Shown: in pieces, positions 1 to 12,084 of the stretch
How the letters are laid out: every line of letters starts with the position of its first letter
Position numbering within the stretch: position 1 is the stretch's first letter
Assembly (NCBI GenBank): GCA_020465985.1
Contig: JAANYP010006912.1
Location: forward strand, 355,214-419,213
Direction of reading: 5' to 3'
Source: Centrapalus pauciflorus
Taxonomy: Eukaryota; Streptophyta; Magnoliopsida; Asterales; Asteraceae
DNA: 64,000 nucleotides
The notes under the pieces: generated by a model
Databases searched by the model: none
The model's input: the letters and a program-made list of their open reading frames with translations, nothing else
Told to the model about the DNA's origin: nothing
Position numbers and translations under genes: made by a program

Positions 1-2086
1 GCTTCAAGATCTCCAAGATTCACCTAAAATATCGCAACAGAAGAGAAAAAGCTTAAATTTGTAAGCATGGTACATATATATATACACACACACACACAAT
101 GCACATAAAATCTTCTAAATACCTCCAGGTCATCCAGTTTAAAGTCAGCTTTGGTCTCAGACTTTGCCGAGGGGGTGATATCTGCCTTTGACATTTGATC
201 TTTGAAATATCGCAGCTTGCGTGCCAGTTCTGCGCATCTTTTAATCTTCACAAGTCACAACAGAAGCAACTTAAAGTACAGTCCCACTAAATACGAAGGT
301 TCAATTAATAATGGAAGCCAAAACCATAAGCCCTAAACTAATACATGACACAAACCAACGTGACACAAGGTTTAGCATAAACAGAAATAATCCAGCTTAA
401 AAGAATCCCTTCCACACAAGAATGCATATACTAATGTTATGTCAGTGCATTACCTTGATGTTGCACATGGGCAAACATGTTTTTACAAGAGCCATCACAA
501 ATAACAACTAATATAGATTCAAATCCAACTAAAGCAATCATAAATGATCCAACTGATCAAGATGATTGTACTATCTTGTAAGTGTCAAGAATCACATGTG
601 GCAAGTGTAATTACCCTTCTACAAAATCTACAAAGTTGATGTTGGAGTAACAATTTGCCATGGTGTACCTTTTTATAAACGAATGGCACACATCTTTCTA
701 ATCATTCCCTAATTAAAACAGAAAAATGGAGCATATAGTGCTATAACTTCCATCCCATTCTATAATATAATATATAGCTACTGACCTGAGGTATTTCATA
801 CTTGCATATGCAAGCAGAACTTCAGATGTGAAAAATCGCTAATACGCACAGTAATTGTGGTGATTTATCATCTATCTGACGCATGAAGTCATATAACAAC
901 GTTACCTAAGTACCAAAACTATGTATTCACGTTCACTTTAGGAAGTCAATTTTTGAGATTCACAATACAAATTAATATGAAACATTCAGGTTAGTGCATC
1001 TGGTTAAGAGTTTATGTAGAATTGTAGATTACTTAAACTATGTCACACTAGTTTTTGTATCCCTTTATCCAACTTCAGGTTAATATATGCCAATTTCAAA
1101 GCATGCGATTTCCAAAAAGTTTTAAATTTCCATCATATCCTTAGTTTTAAACACAAAGGGTACTAACAAGCATTTACTAAAACTTATATAGGAAAAACTA
1201 TAAACTCACCTGGCCTGCATATGTTCGTTGGAAGGGGCTCTTTTCTGTATTCAGCTGTAGAAATCAGAAAATTAACATTAGAAGTCATTGGGAACCAAAT
1301 TCAGAAATTATACACACACAAATACAAGAACAAAAGTAATATGCTTGATGTAAAACCAACAAATCAGAGGTAAGGTTGGAAACTATATAAAGCTCTTCTA
1401 CTTTTGTTTTTTTGTATTGTTCTGCAAATGGAATCAAGCATTATCCTATATTCTGACTTTTTAATTAACTTTATAGGCCATCAAAGCCCTTTCAGTTTCA
1501 GGGATAACTAACTTTATTCTAGTTGATAACTTGATATACATACACAATGGCTTATTCTAATAACTAACAACTGATAACCTAGAAGACAGTGGAAAGTGAC
1601 AATTGAAGCACTAAAAAATTGCTTCCAAAAGCACTTAAAGCACGCTTTACGAGTGTTTCAGCAACTAAAAGATCCCTATAATATATAAATTGCTAAGATC
1701 ATCAGCAATGGGAATTTTCGGAGTAGGCCCTTTGAAGCTGACTAGGCATAACTTTCAGCTTGATCAATCAACATCCCCAATGTAAAATGAATCAAACTCT
1801 ATTATTAGTAAATCCGCAGACATTAGAAGCAATCTACGCAAATTACAACCATCTAAACTAATGATGCACCAACAAAAACACTAGAATCACATCATGATCT
1901 GTATAAACACAAGTATAAAGAGAAAGTACTGACGTCTTTGAATTGAATTAAGCCGATATCTCCTAAGTAAGAGACGGTCAAGCGAGCAGACTCGATAGGT
2001 ATAATGACTTGTACTAAGTGCATCGGCTCTGAACGGAACAGATCCATCGGCGGACAACAGCCACCTCCGCCACCGTAGTCGGCCAT
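1..2086 (-). CDS. VHA-a: V-type proton ATPase subunit a, vacuolar a2/a3 type (5' part only)
   Basis: N-terminal part of the large membrane subunit a of the V0 sector of the vacuolar H+-ATPase, which with the proteolipid ring forms the proton path across the tonoplast. Four exons are visible: 1934-2086 (start codon 2084-2086, 51 codons), 1210-1254, 123-245 and 1-23, after which the gene leaves the window. All have GT/AG borders and stay in frame. Exon 1 reads MADYGGGGGCCPPMDLFRSE and continues through YLGDIGLIQFKD; exon 2 reads LNTEKSPFQRTYAGQ; exon 3 begins IKRCAELARKL; the last begins VNLGDLEA. This order matches the cytosolic N-terminus of Arabidopsis VHA-a2/a3, including the glycine run and CCPPMDL. 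About 115 of roughly 820 residues are present; the membrane half is outside. A transposon nest starts only 204 bp upstream of the start codon. Confidence 0.95.
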
Positions 2087-2290
2087 CTATGGACTTCCGA
2101 TTGCGTCAGTCGTTGCTCGTGATCGATCGGTATCTGGGCAGTAGAGAGAAGCTATCTTACTGCCTCAATGTTTTTCACAGCAGCCACGTTCTTCCAATTG
2201 ATATTTTCTATTCTGTTTCTTTAAAACTAATTATTTTGTATTTTTTTTATATTATTTTTTTTCAAACAGTTATCAAGGTAATTATTTTTT
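2087..2290 (-). promoter_or_regulatory. Upstream region of VHA-a, bounded by a transposon
   Basis: This 204 bp stretch is all the single-copy-looking DNA between the VHA-a start codon and the fold-back element that begins at 2291. It should hold the 5' UTR and possibly the core promoter. Reading on the minus strand, a CTTCTCTCTACTGCCC-like pyrimidine tract lies about 50 bp before the ATG, as in many plant leaders, and the distal half is very AT-rich. I see no convincing TATA box. Confidence 0.4.
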
Positions 2291-2545
2291 GAGTAAATTA
2301 CACAAATGGTCCCTGTGGTTTGCATAAAACTTTGGATACGGTCCCTGTGGTTTCAATTTTGCATAAACGGTCCTTATTTTCACTGTTTACTTGCGAAAAT
2401 GGTCCCTCTGCCGTTAACTTTAACAATCAAATGGTTACATCTTTTATAATGACCATTTTACCCTTTTCATTGATAACATTTTGGTCCCTCAAGTTTGTAT
2501 TTTAATTTAGTTTTGGTCCCTCAAGTAAATTTTTTTATTTAACTC

Positions 2546-2603
<58 letters not shown>

Positions 2604-3743
2604 ACTATTATTACTATTATTATTATTATCATTATTAACTTAACTTTTTACGTACTAATTTTTTTGTTTATTAAGTTTCCTATATATTTTTTAGATTACA
2701 TACTTATTTATTTCTTTTATGATAAACAATTGTATCAAATTAGAATCCATTTTTTTTAGTTTTTTCGAGTGAAAAAATACAAACATTTTATATTGTTGTC
2801 TTCCAAACCAAAAAAATTTAAACCTTAAACTTTTATTTGTTTTTACAAACGGAAAAAAGTTACTAACCACTCATGTGTTAAGTTTTTTTCATTTTCTAAA
2901 CGTAAAAAGCTACGAAAACCAATCCGTTTTTTATTTTTTTCTGCACCAAGATTCAACTCATTCTGATTTTTTCTCCGAACGAAAAACTACGAACCATTAC
3001 TCCTTTTAAAGTTTTTTCAAAAAATAAAATAGTGTGTAGCCTTTTTGTTCCGAAAAACTAAAAAAAATGGAATGGTTTGTAGTTTTTGACAATTGGAAAA
3101 AGTTAAAAACGTAATGATTAGCCTAACATAAAATTCGAACAAAAATAATAGACTATTTCATTTTATGAAAATCATATTTTTTACGTTTGGGAAGAACTAA
3201 AAATCAAAATGGGTATATTTTTTTGTTTGATTTTTATATGTTATTTTAATCATTACGTTTTTAACTTCTTCCAATCGTAAAAAATACAAACCATTTCATT
3301 CTTTTTAGTTTTTCGTTCGCAAAAACTAATAACAGAATTGTTTGTATTTATTTCGTTTTCCGAAACAAAAAATCAGAATGAGTTGAATCTTTTGATGCAG
3401 AAAAACATAAAAAACGGATTGGTTTCGTAGCTTTTTACGTTTAAAAAATGTAAAAACTTAAAACATGAGTGGTTAGTAATTTTTTCGTTTGTAAAAACAA
3501 ATAAAAGTTTAAGGTTCAAAATTTTTTTGTTAGAAAGACAACAATATAAAATGTTTGTATTTTCTCACTCGAAAAAGCTAAAAAAGAAATGGATTCTAAT
3601 TTGATACAATTATTTATCATAAAAGAAATAAATAAGTTCGTAATCTAAATTAAAAAAATATATTAAAATATAGGAAACTTAATAAACAAAAAAAGTTAGT
3701 ACGTAACAATAAATAATAATAATAATAATAGTTATAATAATAA

Positions 3744-5588
3744 GACTAAATTACATAAATGGTCCCTATGGTTTATATGAAATTACGGTTTTAGTCCCTG
3801 AAAGAATTTTATTACACCAGAAATCCCTGAAATCGAAAAGTTGTAACATTTTGGTCCCTGAAACTAACGGCCGTTAACTTGAGCCGTTAGTTTCAGGGGC
3901 ATTTTTGTCTTTTAGAGTTTCAAGGACCATTTATGTAATTTTTATACTATCAGGGACCATTTATGAAATTTTCATACTTTTCATATATATATATATATAT
4001 ATTATTTCTTTCTTTTTTATAATTTATTTATCCAAATATAATATTTTATTTTTTATTCCTTTTATTTTAATCATTAATTTTTATTTTATGTTTATTGTTA
4101 TTATTAATGTTATTTTTTACTATAATTATTTATTTAAGATTATTATATGATATATACTTGGTTCATTTTTTTTTCAATTATTCATTGAGAATCCAAATCT
4201 TTCTCTATTATTTTTTTCATTTAAGAAAAATAAAAATAAAAACTAGTTGTAGTTTTTTTCGTTCGGAAAATCTAAAATCGAAATGATTTATTTCTTTTCT
4301 CCATTCAAAAAAAATTCAAAATAACAAAACTTGTTGAATCATTTTTCGTTTGGGAAAAGAATATATTCAAAATGTTTCGTAGTTTCTTCATTGCAAATAC
4401 TTAATAAAATTTTTTACTTTTAAATGGTTTGAAAAAAAATCAAGAATTGTAATGGTTTATCGCTTTTTAGTCATATAAATTCAATTCCAAATGATTTTTT
4501 TTGTTTTTATTGAAAAAATTAAAATTGTATTGATTTTTTATCTACGCTTAATTAAAAATCAGAATGGATTATTTGTTTAAAAAAATAAAAAAATTATAAC
4601 GGTGAACCATTATAATGAACCATTTCGATTTTAAATTTTTTTATTAAAAAACGATAGAACCATTATAATTTTTGATTTTTTAAACAACGATAACCATCAA
4701 TGACGAACCATTTTGATTTTAATTTTTTTGATCAAAAAACGGTAAACCGTTATGATTTTTGACTTTTTCAAACAAATGAATAATTCTGATTTTTAATTAA
4801 ACGTAGATAAAAAATCAATACAATTTCAATTTTTTCAATAAAAAGAACAAACCGTTTAGAATTTAATTTATTTTACTAAAAAGTGATGAACCATTTCAAT
4901 TCTTGATTTTTTCAAACCGTTTAGAATACAAAAACTTTATTAATTATTTGCAATGAAGAAACTACGAAGCATTTTGATTATATTCTTTTTTCAAACGAAA
5001 AAAGCTTCAACACGTTATTTGAATTTTTTTGAATGGAGAAAAGAAATAAATCATTTCGATTTTAGATTTTCCGGACGAAAAAAACTACAACTAGTTTTTA
5101 TTTTTATTTTTTTAAATGAGAAAAATAATAGAGAAATATTTGGATTCTCAATAAATAATTGAAAAAAAATGAACCAGACATATCATATAATAATCTTAAA
5201 TAATTAATTATAGTAATGTAAAAAAAATAACATTAATAATAACAATAAACATAAAATAAAAATTAATGATTAAAACAAAAGGAATAAAAAATAAAATGTT
5301 ACATTTGGATAATTAAATTATAAAAAAGAAAGAAATGATAAATATAAATGAAAAGTATGAAATTTTCATAAATGGTCCCTAATAGTATAAAAATTACATA
5401 AATGGTCCTTGAAACTCAAAAAGACAATAATGCCCCTGAAACTAACGGCTCAAGTTAACGGCCGTTAGTTTCAGGGACCAAAATGTTACAACTTTTCAAT
5501 TTCAGGGACTTCTGGTGTAATAAAATTCTTTCAGGGACTAAAACCGTAATTACATATAAACCACAGGGACCATTTATGTAATTTAGTC
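3744..5588. mobile_element. Nested fold-back element 1 in a TAA microsatellite
   Basis: Begins GACTAAATTACATAAATGG and ends with its reverse complement. The two halves, 3744-4640 and 4690-5588, are long inverted copies that meet near 4640-4700, so the whole element would fold into one hairpin. Both flanks read TAATAATAA, a 9 bp duplication that cannot be told from the microsatellite itself. It contains no gene. Related to, but distinct from, the outer element's GAGTAAATT family. Confidence 0.75.
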
Positions 5589-5589
5589 T

Positions 5590-5618
5590 AATAATAATAA
5601 TAATAATAATAATAATAA
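5590..5618 (+). repeat. (TAA)n microsatellite between two nested elements
   Basis: A short run of TAA units separates the end of the first nested fold-back element from the start of the second. It is the remnant of the outer element's right-arm TAA array, which resumes after 8733. Confidence 0.85.
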
Positions 5619-7410
5619 GACTAAATTACATAAATGGTCCCTGTAGTTTATATGGAATTACGGTTTTAGTCCCTGAAAGAATTTTATTACACCACAAGTC
5701 CCTAAAATCAAAAGGTTGTAACATTTTGGTCCCTGAAACTAACGGCAGTTAACTTGAGCCGTTAGTTTCAAGGGCATTTTGGTCTTTTTGAATTTCAAGG
5801 ACCGTTTATGTAATTTTCAAACTTTCAGGGACCATTTATGTAACTTTCATACTTTTCATATATATTTTCAGTATTTCTTTCTTTTTTATAATTTAATTAT
5901 CCAAATATAACATTTTATTTTTTATTCCTTTTGTTTTAATCATTAATTTTTATTTGTATGTTTATTGTTATTATTAATGTTAGTTTTTTTTATAATTACT
6001 ATAATTATTTATTTAAGATTATTATATGGTATAACTGGTTCATTTTTTTTCAATTATTCATTGAGGATCCAAATCTTTCTCTATCTTTTTTTCATTTAAG
6101 AAAAATAAAAATAAAAACTAGTTGAAGCTAAAACCAAAATGATTTATTTCTTTTTTTCATTCAAAAAAATTCAAAATAACAACGTGTTGAAACTTTTTTC
6201 GTTTGGAAAAAGTATATAATCAAAATGATTCGTAGTTTCTTCATAGCAAATACTTAATAAAAATTTTAATTCTAAATGGGTTGAAAAAAAAATCAAGAAA
6301 TGGAATTGTTCATCGCTTTTTACTCAAAAAAAAAAATTAAATTCCAAATGGTTTGTTGTATTTTATTGAAAAAATTGAAATTGATTTTTTTTATCTACGT
6401 TTAATTAAAATCAAAATGGTTCTTTTGTATGAAAAAAAATCAAAAATCATAATTGTTTACCCTTTTTGATCAAAAATATTAAATTAAAATCAAAATGGTT
6501 CGTCATTTTTTTATTAAAAAAAAATTAAAACCAGATGGTTATCGTTGTTTGAAAAAATCAAAAATCATAATGGTTCATCATTTTTTGATTTTTTAGTTTT
6601 CAAAAAAAAAATCATTACGATTTTGGTTAAACAACGATAAAAAAGTTACGAACCACTACAATATTGTTTCTTGGATCAAATAAACGATGAACCATTTGAT
6701 AATTTTTTGATCAAAAAATGATAAACCATTATAATTTTGATTTTTTCAAACAATGATAACCATCTTTAATTTGTTTTATAAAAAAAGTGACGAACCATTT
6801 TGATTTTAATTTAATATTTTTTTTTATCAAAAACGGTAAACAATTATGATTTTTGATTTTTTTCAAACAAAAGAACCATTCTGAGTTTAATTAAACGTAG
6901 ATAAATATAAATACAACAAACCATTTGGAATTTAATTTTTTTGACTAAAAAGTGATGAAACATTCGAATTCTTGATTTTTTTCAAACTATTTAGAATTAA
7001 AAATTTTTATTAAGTATTTGCAATTAAGAAACTACGAAACATTTTGATTATATACTTTTTCTGAACGAAAAAAGCTTCAACATGTCGTTATTTTGAATTT
7101 TTTTGAATGGAGAAAATATATAAATCATTTCGATTTTAGATTTTCCGAACGAAAAAAACTATAGTTTTTAGTTTTATTTTTATTAAATGAAAAAAAGAAT
7201 AGAGAAAGATTTAGATTCTTAATAAATAATTGAAAAAAATAACTTGTTATATCATATAATAATCTTAAATAAATAATTATAATAATAATATAAAAAAACT
7301 TACATTAATAATAACAATAAACATAAAAATAAAAATTAATGATTAAAACAAAAGAAATAAAAAATAAAATGTTATATTTAGATAATTAAATTATGAAAAA
7401 GAAAGAAATG

Positions 7411-7411
<1 letters not shown>

Positions 7412-7499
<88 letters not shown>
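7412..7499 (+). repeat. (TA)n microsatellite
   Basis: About 44 TA units directly before the element at 7498-8484; a shorter TA run follows that element at about 8483-8498. The element thus seems to have entered a TA array. Confidence 0.9.
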
Positions 7500-7502
<3 letters not shown>

Positions 7503-8484
7503 GGAGGTTCAATTGAGAACTTTTATGCATCGAGGCACAAAAGAACCCATATCATCCATTAGATCAAAAAATTGTATGGATTAGATTAATGGCAAAAGGG
7601 TAAATAGTTGGACAATTTGATGCATCTTGTGCATTATAGAATAAAACAAAGAAGGGCATTTTGGGGAATGTGCACACCTCATTAAATTTAATATTTCAAC
7701 AAATAATCAAATAATAAATGCTAAATAAATTCAATTGATACATTTCCAAATTTAACAAAAATTACACAAATTTAAAAAAAGATGATGGAGATCGATGCAT
7801 TTCATCGTAATCGTGTTTATTTATGCATCGTGTTCAAAAAAGATGCATTTAACAAAAAAAATACACAAAATTCATTATGCATCGTGTTCAACTTGTTCAT
7901 CATTTATCTATGCATCGTGTTCGTCGTTCATATTTTTTCATTCATGTATGCATCGTGTTCAACTTGTTCATCATTCATCTATGCATCGTCATTGTTCATC
8001 ATTCATTTATGCATCATCATTTTTCGTTGTTCATCGTTCATCATCCATCTATGCATCGTCATTGTTTATCATTCATCTATGCATCATCATTATTAATCGT
8101 TCATCATCCATCTATGCATCGTGTTCTTCATAATTATCATCGGTTGCATCTCTTGTTCACGTTCATCATCATCGTTGTTCATCGTTAATCTTCGTCTTCA
8201 AATCATCATCACCATCAAAATCATGAGAACACGATTAGAGAGAAAATGAGAGGGGGGGAGAGAGAGAGAGAGAAATGGGGAGGAAAATGAGGAATTAGTT
8301 ACTATGAGATTTTAATTCAAAATGTAACTCCTAAGTATCTTTTAATGATTTATAAAAATAAATTAATTATCATATCTTTAGTTTTCCCTAAATGCCCTTT
8401 GTGCACCCTTGTTAGATTATCATATGCACAAAAGTGCCTCGAGGTGCCCCGATGCACAAAAGTTCTCAATTGAACCTCAATCTA
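7498..8484. mobile_element. Inverted-repeat element inserted in a TA array
   Basis: The left end contains GAGGTTCAATTGAGAACTTT followed by ATGCATCGAGGCAC; the right end holds the reverse complement, GTGCATCGGGGCAC when read inward, giving a terminal inverted repeat of about 45 bp. The target duplication cannot be read because both flanks are TA repeats. The interior holds an imperfect tandem array (7795-8190) and an A/G-rich part (8225-8290). No transposase; superfamily not assigned. Confidence 0.65.
7795..8190 (+). repeat. Imperfect tandem array of ATGCATCGT / TTCATCATTCATC units
   Basis: About a dozen copies of a unit of roughly 25-45 bp built on TTCATCATTCATCTATGCATC with variable linkers. 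The array is open in all three forward frames, giving overlapping low-complexity reading frames that are a by-product of the repeat and not proteins. Confidence 0.75.
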
Positions 8485-9017
8485 TATATATATATATAAA
8501 GTATAAAAGTTACATAAATGGTCCCTGAAAGTTTGAAAATTACATATATGGTCTAGAAATTAAAAAAGACCAAAATGCCCCTGAAACTAACGGCTCAAGT
8601 TAATTGCCGTTTGTTTTAGGGACCTAAATGTTACAACTTTTCGATTTTAGGGACTTGTGGTGTAATAAAATTCTTTCAGGGACTAAAACCGTAATTTCAT
8701 ATAAACCACAGGGACCATTTATGTAATTTAGTCTAATAATAATAATAATAATAATAATAAAAGAGTTAAATAAATAAATTTATTTCAGGGACCAAAATTA
8801 AAATGAACTACAAACTCGAGGGACCAAAATGTTATCAATGAAAATGGTAAAATGGTCATTATGAAAGATTTAACTATTTGATTGTTAAAGTTAATGGCAG
8901 AGGGACCATTTTCGCAAGTAAACAGTGAAAATAAGGACCGTTTATGCAAAATTGAAACCACAGGGACCGTATCCAAAGTTTTATGCAAACCACAGGAACC
9001 ATTTCTGTAATTTACTC

Positions 9018-9690
9018 TTTTTTTTTTCTAGTTTTGTAAAAAGGGTGATCCTATTACTCCATCATTATTACTATGTGATTATAACTCAGTTTTTTATAAT
9101 TATTTAGCCAATAGAAAAGTAACATTTTTTACCATTTCAATTTTCAAGGTCAACCTAACCTTTTTTCTACCCCATCATGGGGTGTAAATAGACTATCCTT
9201 TTGTAAAATTGGATTATTAAAATCAGTTATAAATGATTAACCGATTTTTTACGAACTAAAAAACCGGTATCTAATAGACAAAATTCACTATACCAAAAAA
9301 GAAAAATTTATTTGAGAGCTTTTCTGACTAAAAAATTGACATGGCATGTTGGGTTTTTTTCATGATAAACCATTTTAGTTATTAATTACTAATTTATTTT
9401 ACAATAATACTTATTTAGGCAATGAATATTCTTTTAAGTAATTTTTCAAAAAAATTTAACAAACTACAAAGGTGTCAATATTGCTCCAAATTATATAAAC
9501 TAGCAAGGCTGGACCAAATAATCCAAATTAGGACTTGGGTGTGCAAAACCCGACACCAAATGAAACCGTATTGTTTTTTGTTATAGGTAACTTTTAAATT
9601 TGGTCTGGTTTGCTTTATATTTATTTTGTAAAAGTTAGAAAAAAAAAATTATGGTTGACTGAACCGATATGGGTGTCATCTCAAGTTCTT
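9018..9690. other. AT-rich intergenic stretch, nothing recognised
   Basis: Between the fold-back nest and the Helitron. I see no coding potential, RNA gene or repeat with clear ends here. Confidence 0.5.
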
Positions 9691-10366
9691 GGTTTAATGT
9701 TTTTAATTATATATATATATTGCCGACGGAGCAGAGAGAAAAAAGCTGACGTGGCGTTCTATTATTGGTTATAATTCCTACTTTTAATGCTGATTTGGCA
9801 ACATCTCATTGGGTATAATTCAGATTTTAAAGGCTGGTTTGGGATTGACTATAATTCAGAAAACAATGGGATAAAACTAGAATTTTTGTCAAATTTAAAT
9901 TATTCCCTTTTTTTGAAGAGACAAATTTGTATGAGCTGCATCTCTATCTTTTAGGTGCTCTAAGCTGGCAAGATCTTTAATGATGGTAACAAAAATGCCA
10001 GCGTCTTCTAAGTTCCCATCAAAAAACAATTCCAGCAAGAGTTTTAAGGCGCTGCGTTTTTTCATGGCCTTCAAGCTCCTATCTGCATCTACATCCTCTG
10101 CAGATTTTCAGGAAAGAATGTTTTTGAAGCAATAAATTATTCCCTTTTTTTGAATGTGATGTAAAATTTAAATTATTCTCTTTTTTTGAAGCAAGTAATA
10201 TAGATCTTGGGGAAGTAATTTTGAGTATTTCTTTATATCATAAAAAGCATGTGTATTGCTTTATTTTTTACTGAAAAAAAAAAAGTTGGGTTATTTCCAT
10301 GACTGGATCAAGAACTTAAAATGTTTTCTTTTACTCACTAGCAAGAAAACATAAAAGTAGATTTAA

Positions 10367-10632
10367 GCTTCAAAAAAACTGCAGAAAAAAACTGCAAGGT
10401 TGATATAGGAGATAATTATGCAGAAAAAAATCTGGAACAAAAAAGTAGATTAATTATGCAAAATTAGAGGGATACCATCCTGGATTCCAGCAAAAGTGAA
10501 CTTATAGTCAACGAAAATCCTGCATAACAAACATTGCAGAATTAATAGGGCTTCAAAAAAACTGTAGAAAAAAACTGCAAGGTTTATGTAGGAGATAATT
10601 ATGCAGAAAAAAATCTGGAACAAAAAAGTAAA
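10367..10632 (+). repeat. Direct repeat of about 82 bp inside the Helitron
   Basis: Positions 10367-10448 and 10551-10632 are near-identical direct copies (starting CTTCAAAAAAACTG and ending near CTGGAACAAAAAAGTA), about 184 bp apart. They differ at only a handful of bases, so the duplication is recent relative to the surrounding sequence. Confidence 0.8.
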
Positions 10633-11323
10633 TTCAGAGTTTTTGGTGTGTTATCGCCATGTATAAAAATGTTGCATAACAAACTATGGAGAAATAATGG
10701 GGATAACATTCTCAATTGCAGCATGCTTAAAATTGGTATTCAAAGAAAATTTATAGATAACAAACTCTTGGAATTAATAGAGATAATATTTGACAATTAT
10801 ATTACCCGTTTTTCAATATAAAAAAAGACAAGAAATTTTTAAGTTTCACTGTTCGATGATAATATGCAGATAAACCCAAAATATAAACCAGATAAAAGAA
10901 AAGATAAATTGGAGATAATGGTCGCATAAATTAATACATAACAAAAAAATAGGGAACATACTAAGTAATCACGTGGGAGAAGCTATTGAACCAAATAACC
11001 TACAGAAAATGAGTGAAACTTGGGATAATTACAACAAAAAAAAAGTGAAATTATCTCTTAAAACTCTGAATCAATAGCTACGTGTACGCTAACAAAATAT
11101 CACAAAAAATGGGATAAACTTGGTATTAATTTACCTATATATATCCATCGTTTTCTGCTACATTAGTATTTGCTTTCTGCTAAAAACTCTGCATACTTTC
11201 CACTGGTGATTCAACTGTGTCTGCAAAAAGAAACATTGTAAGTATATTATTGAATCTAATATTCTTCTTCTTCTATAAATGATTTGAAACTAAATCGTGT
11301 TGTGTAAATGATTTGAAGTCAAG

Positions 11324-11507
11324 ATGAAGCCGACGCCTATTTCGTTCCAACAATCGGATGAAGAAGAAAAGACGCATTCGACTAACAATGATTTATCTCA
11401 ATTTGACACTGCTAAGAAGGTTACACTTTTCCCTGCTAGACTGATTTTGTTTATCTTTTTGTTCTATAAAGTCGACACACACACACACTAAAAGGGGTGT
11501 TGTTATG

Positions 11508-11600
<93 letters not shown>

Positions 11601-12084
11601 GTGTATGTATGTATGTGTATGTATGTATGTATATCACGTTGCACATACATCACATTTATACACACAAAATTTTATATTAGGGGCAAATATTATTTAATTG
11701 AAGATTTTGTACTAAAATTTTATTAAGATCCCATAAAATGCAAAAGAGAGGCGTTGTGTTGATCAGACGGGCCAGAAGCTCATCACTGAGTAGCAGGCCT
11801 ACATTCTGTAACTTAGCTGATAGGGATGCCTTGCAATTACCAAAGAAAAACACTATCATGGTTCAAGTCAGATGAAAATATAATATTTGTAAGTATATTT
11901 TATAAATTATTTTACAAATTAAATTGATATTTTTGTATCTTTTTATATTCATTTATTCATGTGTTATTTCAGTATGAGAGTGAAGAGGATGATGATACAA
12001 GTAAAAAATCAAAGCCTAAAGAGAAGATGATGACTTTAAGGAGCAAAACATTATTCAAACGTCAGAAAAAACGTTGCATCGGTA
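11324..12084 (+). pseudogene. Exon-like reading-frame pieces inside the Helitron, unrecognised
   Basis: Three short stretches look exonic. 11324-11418 starts ATG and reads MKPTPISFQQSDEEEKTHST, ending in AAG before a GT. 11732-11872 reads MQKRGVVLIRRARSSSLSSR and ends in a stop. 11972-12078 follows a good TTATTTCAG acceptor and reads YESEEDDDTSKKSKPKEK, then basic residues. The first and third could join in frame into a small acidic-then-basic protein. I do not recognise a family. A captured gene remnant is the likeliest reading, and a non-coding by-product is possible. Confidence 0.25.
11507..11632 (+). repeat. (TA)n followed by (TGTA)n microsatellite
   Basis: About 40 TA units, then a TATG/TGTA run. 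Reading frames of alternating Tyr-Ile here are artefacts of the repeat. Confidence 0.9.

Larger units (their letters stand above)
5619..8733. mobile_element. Nested fold-back element 2, itself interrupted
   Basis: Same family as the element at 3744-5588: GACTAAATTACATAAATGG at the left, reverse complement at the right, internal arms inverted about a centre near 6640. TAA units flank both ends. The right arm is interrupted by a long (TA)n run and an unrelated inverted-repeat element (7498-8484). It carries no coding capacity I can recognise. Confidence 0.75.
2291..9017. mobile_element. Outer fold-back Mutator-like element, footprint including nested insertions
   Basis: The left end starts GAGTAAATTACACAAATGG and the right end is its reverse complement; about 240 bp of terminal inverted repeat can be followed (2291-2530 against 8778-9017), rich in the phrase 'ggtccctgtggtt'. 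Flanking 9-mers (2282-2290 and 9018-9026) agree at 8 of 9 T/A bases, compatible with the 9 bp duplication of Mutator-like elements but low in complexity. Inside, 2640-3130 and 3200-3735 are again inverted copies of each other, so the element without insertions was about 1.7 kb and almost wholly palindromic. A (TTA)n run near 2545-2602 and its (TAA)n mirror near 3712-3743 and 8734-8760 lie in the arms; two other elements sit in the latter. No transposase is visible. Confidence 0.75.

Noticed and set aside
2320..2505. 61-residue forward frame starting MHKTLDTVPVV, repeated on the minus strand at 8785-8988
   Set aside because: The two frames are the two arms of the same terminal inverted repeat, built on the 'ggtccctgtggtt' phrase. 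The frame is an accident of the repeat.
7782..8188. Three overlapping forward frames of 103-112 residues; also considered as a CRISPR-like array
   Set aside because: All arise from one imperfect tandem repeat. Units are not separated by unique spacers of constant length, and the genome is eukaryotic.
11393..11726. Tyr-Ile repeat frames on both strands
   Set aside because: Pure (TA)n microsatellite translation; the same holds at 55179-55486, 57670-57927 and 62546-62743.
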